Shown: piece after piece, positions 54,674 to 64,000 of the stretch
How positions within the stretch are numbered: position 1 is the first letter of the stretch
How the letters are laid out: each line of letters starts with the position of its first letter
Source: Heliopora coerulea
Taxonomy: Eukaryota; Cnidaria; Anthozoa; Scleralcyonacea; Helioporidae
Direction of reading: 5' to 3'
Assembly: GCA_030142905.1 (NCBI GenBank)
Contig: JASJOG010000003.1
Coordinates: 4,557,501-4,621,500, forward strand
DNA length: 64,000 nucleotides
Program-made: the position numbers and the translations under genes
The notes under the pieces: model-generated
Told to the model about the DNA's origin: nothing
The model's database searches: none
The model's input: the letters and a program-made list of their open reading frames with translations, nothing else

Positions 54674-55864
54674 GTAAGGACGTTTTAATCACTATTGTTT
54701 ACCGAAATAACTTAAACCCATTTTTCTTTGAGACGATCGTTTCTTGTTTTATTCTGACAAATAACTGGCAATTTTATTCCGCATAGGAATGTGCTGATCG
54801 GTCGTCCATTAATACACACCTATGTATGTAGCATTTCAATTGAGAAAACTACTTCATGGAAGCAGTACGAGCAACTCGCTCTTGTTCACGAAAAGAAAAA
54901 TAGATTAAAAGAATATTTCCGGAGAGAAAGACACCTTCTAGGTAATTTAAAAAGGAGTGCAAATCTTATCGCATCCAACAACCGTTGTTCAGATAATAGA
55001 CCATTTGCAATCATTCCACTGTTGGAGGAAAAATCTTTATAAACAAAAAAATTTCCGTAAATTATTCGATCTGTTGGACGTCGGAACCTTAAAGTTGTCC
55101 TCCACTTGGGTTGTTTTGCATATGAGTGCAAATGGTCTATTGCTATGTCAACGGACGATGAAACAGCTTGCCTAAACTGTGCCATTACTCAGCTCAGTCG
55201 CAAATAGGATACCCAGAAGTTTGGATACATTGTGATAACCTCTTGGTTCAAGGTAACCCAATGAACTCTATAACTAGATCACCAACCAGTGAATGAAATG
55301 TGAAATCAAGACGGCGCCCTCGCAGAATTATTTAGTTCTTAACCTGGTAGACAGGCATACAAAGAAGGTCAGGTGGCACCCTATGGAATAGTTTAGAATC
55401 CTGATCGGATTTTTCACTTCACTACGCTTCTAAATAATTCCAAGATGGCGAGAATTTCTCTCAACGAATCAGATGACCGCATTCACAGAGTGACTTAAAG
55501 TATATTATAAACAAAAGCAAATTGAAAAAGAAAATAAATGAAAAATAGAAAACCTTATCAGCATGGGAAAAAAACAAAGTGGTAAAAATAGTTAAAAATG
55601 AAAGATGGATAAAAAAATGATGAAAAATATAGGCCTTAGAGCAACTGGATAAAATGTCAAAAATTATTTCAAATTCATGCAGGGCCGAGCACAACTGCGG
55701 TATCCATCAACACACCTGTCGTATCGCCATAATCACAAGTATTGACATGGACATGCACAAGGTTTTCAATAGGTCATATCTTTTATATATTTCCTTATAG
55801 TTTCTTTTTGTTCCTCTAAAACAGTACAAACCGGTTTAGAAGTTGTGTATTCTTCGTTTAACAG
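54674..55864 (+). other. Intron 8, no gene seen
   Basis: Frames up to 99 codons have no motif. Similar phrases GTCCATTA and ATAGACCATTTGC occur in inverse around 54,995-55,150 (AATAGACCATTTGCAATCAT against ATGAGTGCAAATGGTCTATT), marking a probable fold-back repeat of about 340 bp. Confidence 0.5.
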
Positions 55865-55987
55865 ATGTCGACGAATGTGCGCGTGATATAAGCCTCTGTG
55901 ATACCAATGCAAAATGTATAAATGTTGTTGGTTCTTATGGTTGCTCTTGTGATTCTGGTTATAGTGGTAATGGTTTCAACTGTACAG
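55865..55987 (+). CDS. CUB/EGF gene, exon 9: calcium-binding EGF domain 5
   Basis: Acceptor TTAACAG, 123 bases, phase 1 to 1. DVDECARDISLCDTNAKC, then NVVGSYGCSCDSGYSGNG and a final Cys; donor ACAG|GTAAAT. It is the last clear exon of this gene in the window. Confidence 0.83.
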
Positions 55988-56129
55988 GTAAATATTACTG
56001 CTATTTCAGTAATGATTTTGTACTACATAGGAATATTGTGTGAAATGGACAAGTCATGAATAATAGTAATGATTATAATAACAAAAACTACAGTATTAAT
56101 AATGATAATAATAATAATAAATGTGCCCA

Positions 56130-59100
56130 CTTTTGCATAATATGGCAATTTGGGCTAAACGACCTCATTGGCTCGTATGAGCTGACTTTCCTCAATAATA
56201 ATAATAATCCTCCTCTGGACTACTACCTTGGTGTGGTGGGGAGGCTTGCGTACCTTAATGATCCTGAGAGTTATACTGGCAGGAGCTTAGACTCCTGGTA
56301 GGGACACCCTTGCCAGGCAGGTCAAAGGAGAGAGGTCAGACAAAATGTAGTCCGGTGGTGGCGTAACCTAAAACTCACTAACCTCTAATGAGTGAAAAAT
56401 GATAGAAAGTAATATACCGAATAACGGCGTAAATGAAACCGGAACTTCATGTGAAGGTGTCTCACCCGGCAGGTGCCAAGTGGTACAGCAGCGCTGGCCC
56501 GGTCGTCATCATGCTACTGCTGCAAATACTAGATTGAAATTGTCTAAGGATGTCAATGTTATAGTTATGGAATGCTTCTTCCTAAGCAGACCTTTTACAG
56601 ATGATGGAATACCAATTCGAGGGTATCGCCAAAGGATGTACAGGATGTGGCAAGAAAGAGGATTGTTCTCTATAACGGAGCAGTGACTAGCCGACCAGGC
56701 GAGAGGAATTAGAAAAAATGAGTGGTTAACAATAGTCGAGCTGGAAGAAATAAAGAGGCGTGTACTACAGGAAGAGACGGATGGAGAGATACAAAATCCA
56801 GAACAAGAAGTGAGTGGGGAGCCAGACATTGAAGAAGAGCATATAAGAATAGATGGAGATGATACAGAGGAAGAGGAGAACGTCGGAGCAGAGAGACTTG
56901 TAACTGATGAGAATGAACAAGCCACAGAAGAGGAGAAAAACAGAGTTAACAGAATTATAGAACTGATGAACGAGCAAGATGATAGAAGTTACAATTTAAA
57001 GAAAGTAGATAGGATGAAAGTTTTAAAAGAAATAAAAAAGGGCAAATAAGGTAATGAAGTACATCAAAACAAGCAATATCACAGAGACAAACAGATTGCT
57101 AAAAGCTGTCGGCTTATATGTGGCAGAAAGATTAGGGATTGGGAATGAAAAAAGAGGAAAGAGGAATGGAGAACCATGGTAGAAGAGAAGGATTGAAAGA
57201 GTCATCAAAAGATTAAGAAAAGACATTGGAGTATTAGAACGAAAAAAAAAGGGGAGAACTAAGAAGAGAAGAGAAGTATCAAATGCTGGAATGAAGATAT
57301 AAGATCAAAAGTAAAGATGTGACTATTGTGCTGGAAGAGCTAAAGCAAAGGGTCATTGCAAAGAAAGCAACCGTAAATAGATACGAACAAAGAATAAGCA
57401 ATACCGGCAGAATAGAATGTTCAGTGTGGATCAGAAGATGGTTTATCAAGAATTGAGCGGAACTAGCAGACAGGAGAAGATTGTACCTGACATTGAAGAG
57501 AGCAGGAAATTTTGGGGGAGTATGTGGGACAACAAAAAGAAACATAATGACAGGGCAGAATGGTTACAAGAATTAAAAGAACATATAGACCATCCTAGAC
57601 AAGAAGACCAGCATATTAACCAAACTAAGGTTGAGATGCAGTGCAGAAAGATGCCTAATTGGAAAGCGCCCGGGCCAGATGGGGTGCAGGGGTTTTGGTT
57701 TAAGAAATTAACAGCTTGCCATCAGAGAATAGCAGAGCAATTGGAGGGGATATTAAATGAAGGTGGAGAATTTCCGGAACGGATGACATGTGGCAGAACA
57801 GTGCTTTGTGTAAAAGACCCCGCAAAAGGCAACGCTGTTGACAATTTTAGACTTATATCGTGTCTTCCAGTGATGTGGAAACTTGTGACTGGTGTTATTG
57901 CAGAAAGTATGTACGATTTTCTAGATTCCAACAAAATTCTACCAAACGAACAGAAAGGCTGCAAAAGACAATGCAGAGGAACCAAAGACCAGTTGCTCAT
58001 TGATAAGTTGGTGCTTAAGGACTGCATAAAAAGACACACTAATCTGGCAATGGCATGGATAGATTATCAAAAAGCGTACGACATGGTACCTCATTCATAG
58101 ATTGAGGAATGTTTGAAAATGTTTGGAATTGCCAAAAACGTTGAACGGTTTGTATGTAATAGCATGATGAAATGGAAAACAGAATTGTCTGCTTGGGAAG
58201 AGAGTGTAGGAGAAGTAAATATCAGAAGAGGTATCGTGTTTGGCACCCCTTTGCGTGGTACCCCTTAGTCTTATTTTAAGGAAAGTGAAGGCAGGATATG
58301 AATTCCAGGGCCGAAAGAAAAAGATCAATCATTTGTTGTATATGGATGACCTCAAACTATATGGTAAGAGCGAGGCACGAATCGACTCGCTTGTGAACAC
58401 GGTCCATCTATTCAGTAAGGATATCGGCATGGAATTTGGAATTAAGAAGTGTGGGGTATTAATTCTATAGAGGAGAAAGATTGCCGAGAGTGACGGAGTG
58501 GTATTGCCGAACGGAGAAGTAATGAAAGTGATTGAATAAGAGGAATATAAATACCTGGGCATCTTGGAGATAGATAGATTAATGGAAGAAGAAATGAGAT
58601 CAAAGTTCAAAAAAAAGTATGTGCGGAGGTTGAGGTTGGTCATGAAGTCGAAATTAAACGGAAGAAACAAAATGCAAGCGGTGAACACGTGGGCAGTCGC
58701 ATTACTTAGGTATGGTGCAGGAATCGTTACCTGGAACGATCAAGAAATAAAGAGCTTGGATAGAAAAACAAAAAAAATATTGACCATGTACAGAGCTTTT
58801 CACCCTAAGAGTGATGTAGACAGGTTATATTTGCCGAGAAAAAAAGGTGGTAGAGGATTGATAAGCTATGAGTTAGGTATTAGATCAGAGGAGAATGGTG
58901 TCGGATGGTACATCAAAAATGCAGTAGAACCTTTATTGGTTGAAGTAAGAGAAAGAGAAGTTATCACGACTGAAGATAGTATGCCAAAGCAACAGTATAA
59001 AAGGAGAGAAGTCGAAGAAAGAGAACAAAGATGGATAGGTAAGAAAATGCATGGAGAGTTCAACAGGGAGAAAAGTGAAGACATAGACAAGGAAAAGATG

Positions 59101-60110
59101 TGGAGGTGGCTACAAAAGAGTGATTTGAAACCGGAAACGGAAGCCCTAATATGTGCAGCTCAAGAACAGGCGATAAGAACTAACTATACCAAGTTCAAAA
59201 TTGATAAATCTGTAGACTCGCCGTTATACAGACTTTGCGGGGAAAAAGGAGAAAGTGTGGGTCATCTGGTAAGCGAATGCACAAAACTTGCACAACGAGA
59301 GTACAAAAGTCGACATGATAATGTAGCAAGAATTATACATTGGAAAATATATGGAAAACACGACCTAGAAAGAGCGAGCAAGTGGTATGAACATGACCCC
59401 CAGGGAGTAGTGAAGTCGGATAAAGTAAAAGTTCTTTGGGATTTTATGATCCAGTGGGACCATCAGATAGACTACCGAAAGCCAGATATAGTAGTAGTAG
59501 ATAAAGCAGAAAAGAAATGTGCAATAATTGATGTAGCCATACCAGGAGACAACAGAATTGGTGAGAAAGAAACAGAAAAGATAGAAAAATATCAAGCATT
59601 GAAACGAGAGATTAAGAACCTGTGGTCAATGAGAAAGGTAGAAATAATTTCAGTTGTCGTTGGAGCCTTGGGCTGTGTAAGCATAAAGTTTGAACAATGG
59701 ATTGAGAGGATTGGAATAACCGTGAACGTTGAGGATATCCAGAAAACGACACTTCTTGGAACAGCAAGAATTTTAAGAAGAGTGCTAGAAAACTAGTTGT
59801 AACAGTGCCACCTTAGTCTACTGGTTGTAGACAGCTGGCACCGATGAATAACGGATCCACAGCAAACCGTGAGGAGAAGAAAAGAATAATAATAATAATT
59901 TCGGCAATTGAGTAGGACAAACTGTGCTTCAGCCTACTACGGGAATGTGGACGCTCCCGCCCCCCAGAGTCCAGGGTGGTACCTTTAGCAAGTGAAAGCA
60001 ACCCCTAAGCCAAAGGTGGATAAGACTCATTAGCCTCGGATGGCAATTTATCTAGGAGAAGGAAACTCCGAGATAAAACCAGAAGTAGGTAGGCAGGATA
60101 TCGACTCTAA
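56130..60110 (+). mobile_element. R2/NeSL-type non-LTR retrotransposon
   Basis: The + strand element has a noncoding 5' part (about 56,130-56,398), an N-terminal coding region (56,399-57,050), an RT region (57,417-58,560), and a C-terminal zinc-knuckle plus restriction-like endonuclease (to 59,796). A 3' untranslated part with an (AAT)n run at about 59,886-59,900 follows. A similar (AAT)n run precedes the element at about 56,100. The exact 3' boundary is uncertain. The endonuclease type, unlike that of the two - strand elements, defines the R2/NeSL group. Confidence 0.82.
56399..59796 (+). pseudogene. RT / restriction-like endonuclease polyprotein, several breaks
   Basis: The N-terminal region has RPFTDDGIPIRGYRQRMY and QARGIRKNEWL, then an acidic stretch. 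The RT region has [29 protein letters not shown] (motif A) and LLYMDDLKLYGKSE (motif C). The longest frame (58,564-59,796, 410 aa) has CGEKGESVGHLVSEC with RHDN (the CCHC knuckle), then KPDIVVVDKAEKKCAIIDVA and EKIEKYQAL, the PD-(D/E)XK endonuclease core. Stops at 56,684, 57,047, 58,098, 58,468 and 58,537 and a frameshift near 58,250 show decay. The endonuclease domain is intact. Such enzymes nick a specific target and prime cDNA there. Confidence 0.85.
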
Positions 60111-60640
60111 AACCAAAAAAATGCAGTCAAAATCTCGTAGGGAACGGGTAGAGCTAATCCAAGCTCGCCACACTGTGTAGTTTGACCTTTCACTTAACAG
60201 CTAAGACATTTTACACTACTTGCGTAATAGCTAGATCCAAAGGGCAAATGGCTTGCCTATGGATTTTAAGCAATCTCGCACTAACCACATCAGTAACATC
60301 ATCCTTGACATAACAAACCCAAGGGACAATATATTTTATCACAACCAACCAAACTTTCACATAACGCATGCGAACTTTTCGACAAAACGGAGCTCAATAA
60401 TACCTTTATTTAGTTTACAATGGCACAGATAAACAAAACACAACTTCACAATAAATTAACAACACTTGATGGTACCATACAAGCAAAACTGAAGCAAACA
60501 ACGCTGACAATGGCGAAGGAACTTCAACGAACACTAACACGGAACTATACAAAACGAGACAACTCAACGAAAAACTTCATTAAACAGTTCTTTTCACGTA
60601 ACAACAATCTATCCGGTAACATAATAGTCATCTTTATATA
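60111..60640. other. Repeat-derived intron sequence
   Basis: The segment contains a short frame at 60,420-60,647 (Thr/Asn/Lys-rich, no motif) and leads into the Penelope-like fragment. No host exon is seen. Confidence 0.45.
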
Positions 60641-60995
60641 CGACTGATAAGAGTCTATATACCAACATACTAAATAACGAAAGCATCAGAGCATTGATAA
60701 GTATGTTAGAAAAAGACGCCAATCACGACAATAACACATTAGAAATGACACACAAAAACTAAAAAACAGAATCTTCCGCTAACTCTCACTTAACAACGAT
60801 CTACCATTAACCCTAATGCCCGTCACTATAGACGTTAGGGGTCTATATAACAACATACAAAATGACTAAGGCATTGACGCCTACATAGGTATGTTAAAAG
60901 AAGACGCTGAACCCGACAACAACAGAGAAGAGATTATAACTGATACATTTTTACTAGTAACGACGAAAAATTTTTTGATATTTAACATGGTGTCA
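60640..60995 (+). pseudogene. Penelope-like RT fragment, two tandem pieces
   Basis: Two consecutive stretches resemble the DVKSLYTNIP-type motif A of Penelope-like RTs. The first (about 60,648) reads KSLYTNILNNESIRALISML. The second (about 60,820) reads TIDVRGLYNNIQND, a stop, then GIDAYIGMLKEDAEPDNN. They are diverged copies of the same segment placed in tandem with stops. The fragment is short, so the clade call is moderate. Confidence 0.5.
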
Positions 60996-61254
60996 AATAA
61001 CACATGAACCCAGCTCGCAACACTATTCTCTTATGACCCAACACTTCACAGCTATCCTCAAAGAACACATTTAATCCGCGCACCTTTCAGTTACGGAGAA
61101 CGAACAACACTACTCGGTTAAACTTCACATCACAACCCGTTCCCGCTCCCATTCTGTCCAACGCTAACACAGATGCCCGCCTCCTCTTAACACAGCCAAT
61201 TCGTCAGTAACAGCCAATTCGTCCTCTTAAGCAGCCAATTCGTCAGTCCTGAAC

Positions 61255-62275
61255 ATGGCGGATGATCGCGAGTCGACAAGCTCCTAATCTTTGTGTGTAC
61301 CAGAGTCGCTACCAGATTCTTCTGGTTCGACTATTACAGATTCCAGCATCCTATATCTCTGTGAAGATGTATTTTATTGGAAGGGGGATTTGAAGGAGCT
61401 AAAGCACTTCGTAGAAGCCGATCTAAAGTTGATCAGTAAATGAACATCACCAGGAGGTGATACGAAGAAATTCCTGAATAAAGATTTCTGACTCAAATGG
61501 AGAGGTTCCGTCGACCAAAGGCTATTCATTGTTCAGGACAACAATGAAAAGTATTTGTACTCTTCTTTGAAGAAATCTGCCCAAAGAAGTACGGAGAAAA
61601 CACACTTGTTGTCTCCGGATCTTTTGACCATGAAAGGCAATGACCACGTGGCTGATGACTTTAAATTAGATGACGCTGAAGAACACAATCTTGATGCCAA
61701 CGACGAATCTAACTGCAAGAATTGTGAACTTCTCATGCATATAATATTTAACTTAGTGGATCTGGTGAACAAGCTCAAAAGAAAACAAAACGAGACCAGC
61801 CAGAGGCTGATCAGTCTTGTTGACGAGAAATCCAACGTGGCGGCCGTGGAGGTTGCTGAATACAACAGCTGCATTAAATCGGCGCTGGACATCAAACAAG
61901 AGCTGTGGATTGAAGCTAAGACTAAGAAGAAGACGCCCAAGAAGATCATTCCTGTTGCTGCTCCTGCAACTACACAGAGCCGTTTCGATTTCCTAGGTAT
62001 TGAGGACTGCCAAGATACTAACACTTACACTGAGGATGCTGTCTTGGTTTCTGAGGTGAGCTTTGATTCTCAAATCGGTGACTACCGTAGCCAACAAAAA
62101 CGGAAATTCTCCCACCTCAAGAAGACGACAACTAACCGAGTGAGACCAAAAATAAGAGATGAGAAAGAAAACAAATGAGTAAATATCTTAGTCATTGGAG
62201 ACTCAATGATTAAGAACATTGACCCCAACCGTCTAACTGTCGATAAAATCCCAAAGCCGGGTGGTCGGTTTTGAA
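61255..62275 (+). pseudogene. Retroelement ORF1-type protein ending in an SGNH motif
   Basis: The ATG at 61,255 (AACATGGCGG, good context) opens a frame that continues, through TAAs and TGAs in the first 300 bases, into the 207-codon frame 61,555-62,178. That part has a coiled-coil-like middle (NCKNCELLMHIIFNLVD, KLKRKQNETSQRLISL) and a basic tail. After a TGA the same frame reads VNILVIGDSMIKNIDPNRL, the block-I GDS motif of SGNH esterases found in ORF1 of many CR1/L2-like elements, then ends abruptly at about 62,275. A cellular origin is less likely given the truncation and neighbours. Confidence 0.6.
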
Positions 62276-63520
62276 TTCCCTTATCCCACTCGTGTTAGTT
62301 ACTAATACACCTACACAACATTAATGTACACTCCACGATTTACTCTGAAGCTAACTCATACTTATTCACTCAACTTTAGATGCATTCCATTAGCGTAGCC
62401 ATGTCACGATCACTATAGCCCACGGCTAAAAGCGCGTTCCATTAACAATTTCACTCCCAATCGTTACACAATAACAATTACACAACTGTAACACCCGTGT
62501 GGCTCCAATTATCTACTCTAAAACCAAAACAATGCGAGATACATTAATATCATCAATAATAATCATGCAACGTTTGTTGTTATTTTATTCATTACTTACA
62601 GTATATTACATGGCATAACTGCACAACATTTTATCCCAAATAATCCATAGAATGCGACATTACAGCACAATATTTTACCACGCACTCCCCATGTCGAGAG
62701 GTATGGTGGGACCGATTTGAGAGGAGGTAGTACACGCAGATCTACCGACACATCCACTACTATCCCGAACCTCCTTATACGGGCATGATCTATGGCAGTA
62801 ATCTGCACTTCGTTTTTATTTTACGCCTGAAAATTAGCCAATCCGAGAAGAATAAAAAAACAACTTGAAAACAGTATTTTCCCGAAGCAAACTTGTGCTG
62901 AAGAAATTTGCTGGAGGGAAACTGCCTCCCAGCGCCCTGTCAACAAGTAATTATTGTAGTATCATTAAGTACAATTGAACATTTCATCTGCAAAATTGCG
63001 ACCAAACAGATCCACTACTCCAGTAAAATGTAATCAAATGTTACATCGAAGTTAAGGTTGGCTTTTGAGAGCTGCATTTTAAGAAAACGCAGTTGAATCA
63101 GATATGTTATTTCTTGATGTGGAGCATTGAAGCAGTTTCCGGCGATGTGCTTTTTCCTACACAAGTTTACGAATGCTCAGCTTTAGTGAACGATCAAGTT
63201 TTCCGTGTTCTGTACGTGATGCTCTGTTATGAGCATCACGTGCGTAGACGTACGAAGGAAAATCGGGGATCTGATAGTCAGCCTTGACAAGAAACTATTT
63301 GGCAAGGGATTATAAACTATGAAGATGAATAATACACTGGATTCTAATCCTTATGGTCTATAACCGATATGAGATAAGCAGACGAAATTCTGATCCATAA
63401 TGACCAATCTTTTGCATAAAGTGGTTCGAGAGATGGGCTCAGGAAGATTAGATTTTGATATATCAAATTTTTTTTTATGTTATTTTGTCTACCTAAAAGA
63501 TCTAGATGAACGCTATTTGA
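62276..63520. other. Intron or intergenic sequence, no gene seen
   Basis: No coding motif is seen. A short palindrome (GATGCTCTGTTATGAGCATC, about 63,219) is present. Confidence 0.5.
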
Positions 63521-63621
63521 ATTTGGACGAGTGCCATCTGAATGCAGAACGCACTAATGTGAATGGATCATACCGTTGTAACTGTCGTTCAGGCTATACT
63601 AGTGACGGATTCTAGTGCACA
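63510..63621 (+). pseudogene. Degenerate EGF-like exon of the CUB/EGF gene
   Basis: The frame reads LDECHLNAERTNVNGSYRCNC then RSGYTSDGF, clearly EGF-like (N-x-x-GSY-x-C-x-C-x-x-GY), but two of the expected Cys in the first half are missing and a TAG follows GF just before the last Cys. A donor-like ACAAGTAAAT follows. It is probably a decayed duplicate of the upstream modules. Alternatively it is a live exon with a sequence error, but the lost Cys make that unlikely. Confidence 0.6.
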
Positions 63622-64000
63622 AGTAAATGTTAACCCATTATCATCTGCTTTCAACATGATTTCCCGCTATGAAACATTTTACTATCTCACTGTTGTGAAC
63701 AACGTGAACAACGCACGACATCACGCCGTATTACCGCACTACATCTGGAACACGTGCGGCGGACCAATGGTTGAACTAACCGAAAAGCGGAAAAGGCTAA
63801 TTATTTTTGAGAAGACAGCGAGACTGACGAATACTCGTGATTATTTTCAAAATGGCATGTAAAAATTACGAATGGGCAAACTCAGATTGTATGATGTTGC
63901 TATCATTGAAGACCTGTGCAGATTACTAATCTCGTCTCTTTAGTAGTTTTCGTGTACTCAGGTAACTGTGTTCAACTGTGGAGTTTTTTGCTACTAAACT
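63622..64000. other. Right edge of the window, no gene seen
   Basis: A 99-codon frame overlapping the degenerate exon has no motif. The CUB/EGF gene may continue beyond the window. Confidence 0.4.

Overview
This is a window of an AT-rich animal nuclear genome, most likely a cnidarian (stony coral or anemone). That placement is an inference from the intron-rich layout with phase-1 EGF exons, the retroelement types, and the style of a resident Polinton; no marker gene proves it. The recognisable host genes are an almost intronless mitochondrial translation initiation factor 3 gene (about 2.6-3.5 kb, +) and a large multi-exon + strand gene for a secreted or membrane-anchored CUB/EGF protein. The latter has a signal-peptide exon at 12.5 kb, three CUB exons at 13.3, 14.8 and 16.8 kb, and calcium-binding-type EGF exons at 42.0, 44.5, 45.4, 54.6 and 55.9 kb. 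A decayed EGF-like exon lies at 63.5 kb. All clear exon junctions are in compatible phase.

The centre of the window is an 18.5-kb Maverick/Polinton DNA element (20,998-39,527) inside the 25-kb intron between the last CUB exon and the first EGF exon. Both ends were located from the sequence: 150-190 bp terminal inverted repeats and a perfect 6-bp target-site duplication, ACAGTT. Genes diverge from a short AT-rich spacer near 27.25 kb. Leftward (-) run a penton-like minor capsid protein, a retroviral-type integrase, a long membrane-associated protein, the double-jelly-roll major capsid protein, the packaging ATPase and a small membrane protein. Rightward (+) run a large unknown protein, a fibre/lectin-like protein, several small membrane or coiled-coil proteins, a BRO-N/VRR-NUC/zinc-finger protein, a zinc-ribbon protein and a cluster of small paralogues under one shared promoter-like box. 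An AT-hook/zinc-finger protein follows, then a giant replication protein joining family-B DNA polymerase, SF1 helicase and GIY-YIG nuclease. Most of the large genes carry nonsense codons or frameshifts, and the integrase is split by a hAT-like MITE and has lost the segment carrying its catalytic Glu. The element is therefore a relatively young but dead copy, unless some homopolymer frameshifts are assembly errors. No adenain-like protease was seen.

The Polinton sits inside another interspersed repeat that had also received a 5'-truncated CR1/L2-like retrotransposon, so the locus is nested three deep. A diverged inverted copy of that outer repeat at 40.5-40.9 kb preserves the uninterrupted target and acts as a natural empty site.

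The right third (46-63 kb), in the introns of the CUB/EGF gene, is dominated by retroelements: two further endonuclease-RT elements on the - strand (one ending in a roughly 400-bp expanded tetranucleotide tail), an R2/NeSL-type element with a C-terminal restriction-like endonuclease on the + strand, a Penelope-like RT fragment, and an ORF1-type protein ending in an SGNH motif. MITEs, tRNA-derived SINEs, palindromes and microsatellites fill the rest. The 3.5-12.5 kb stretch shows no gene.
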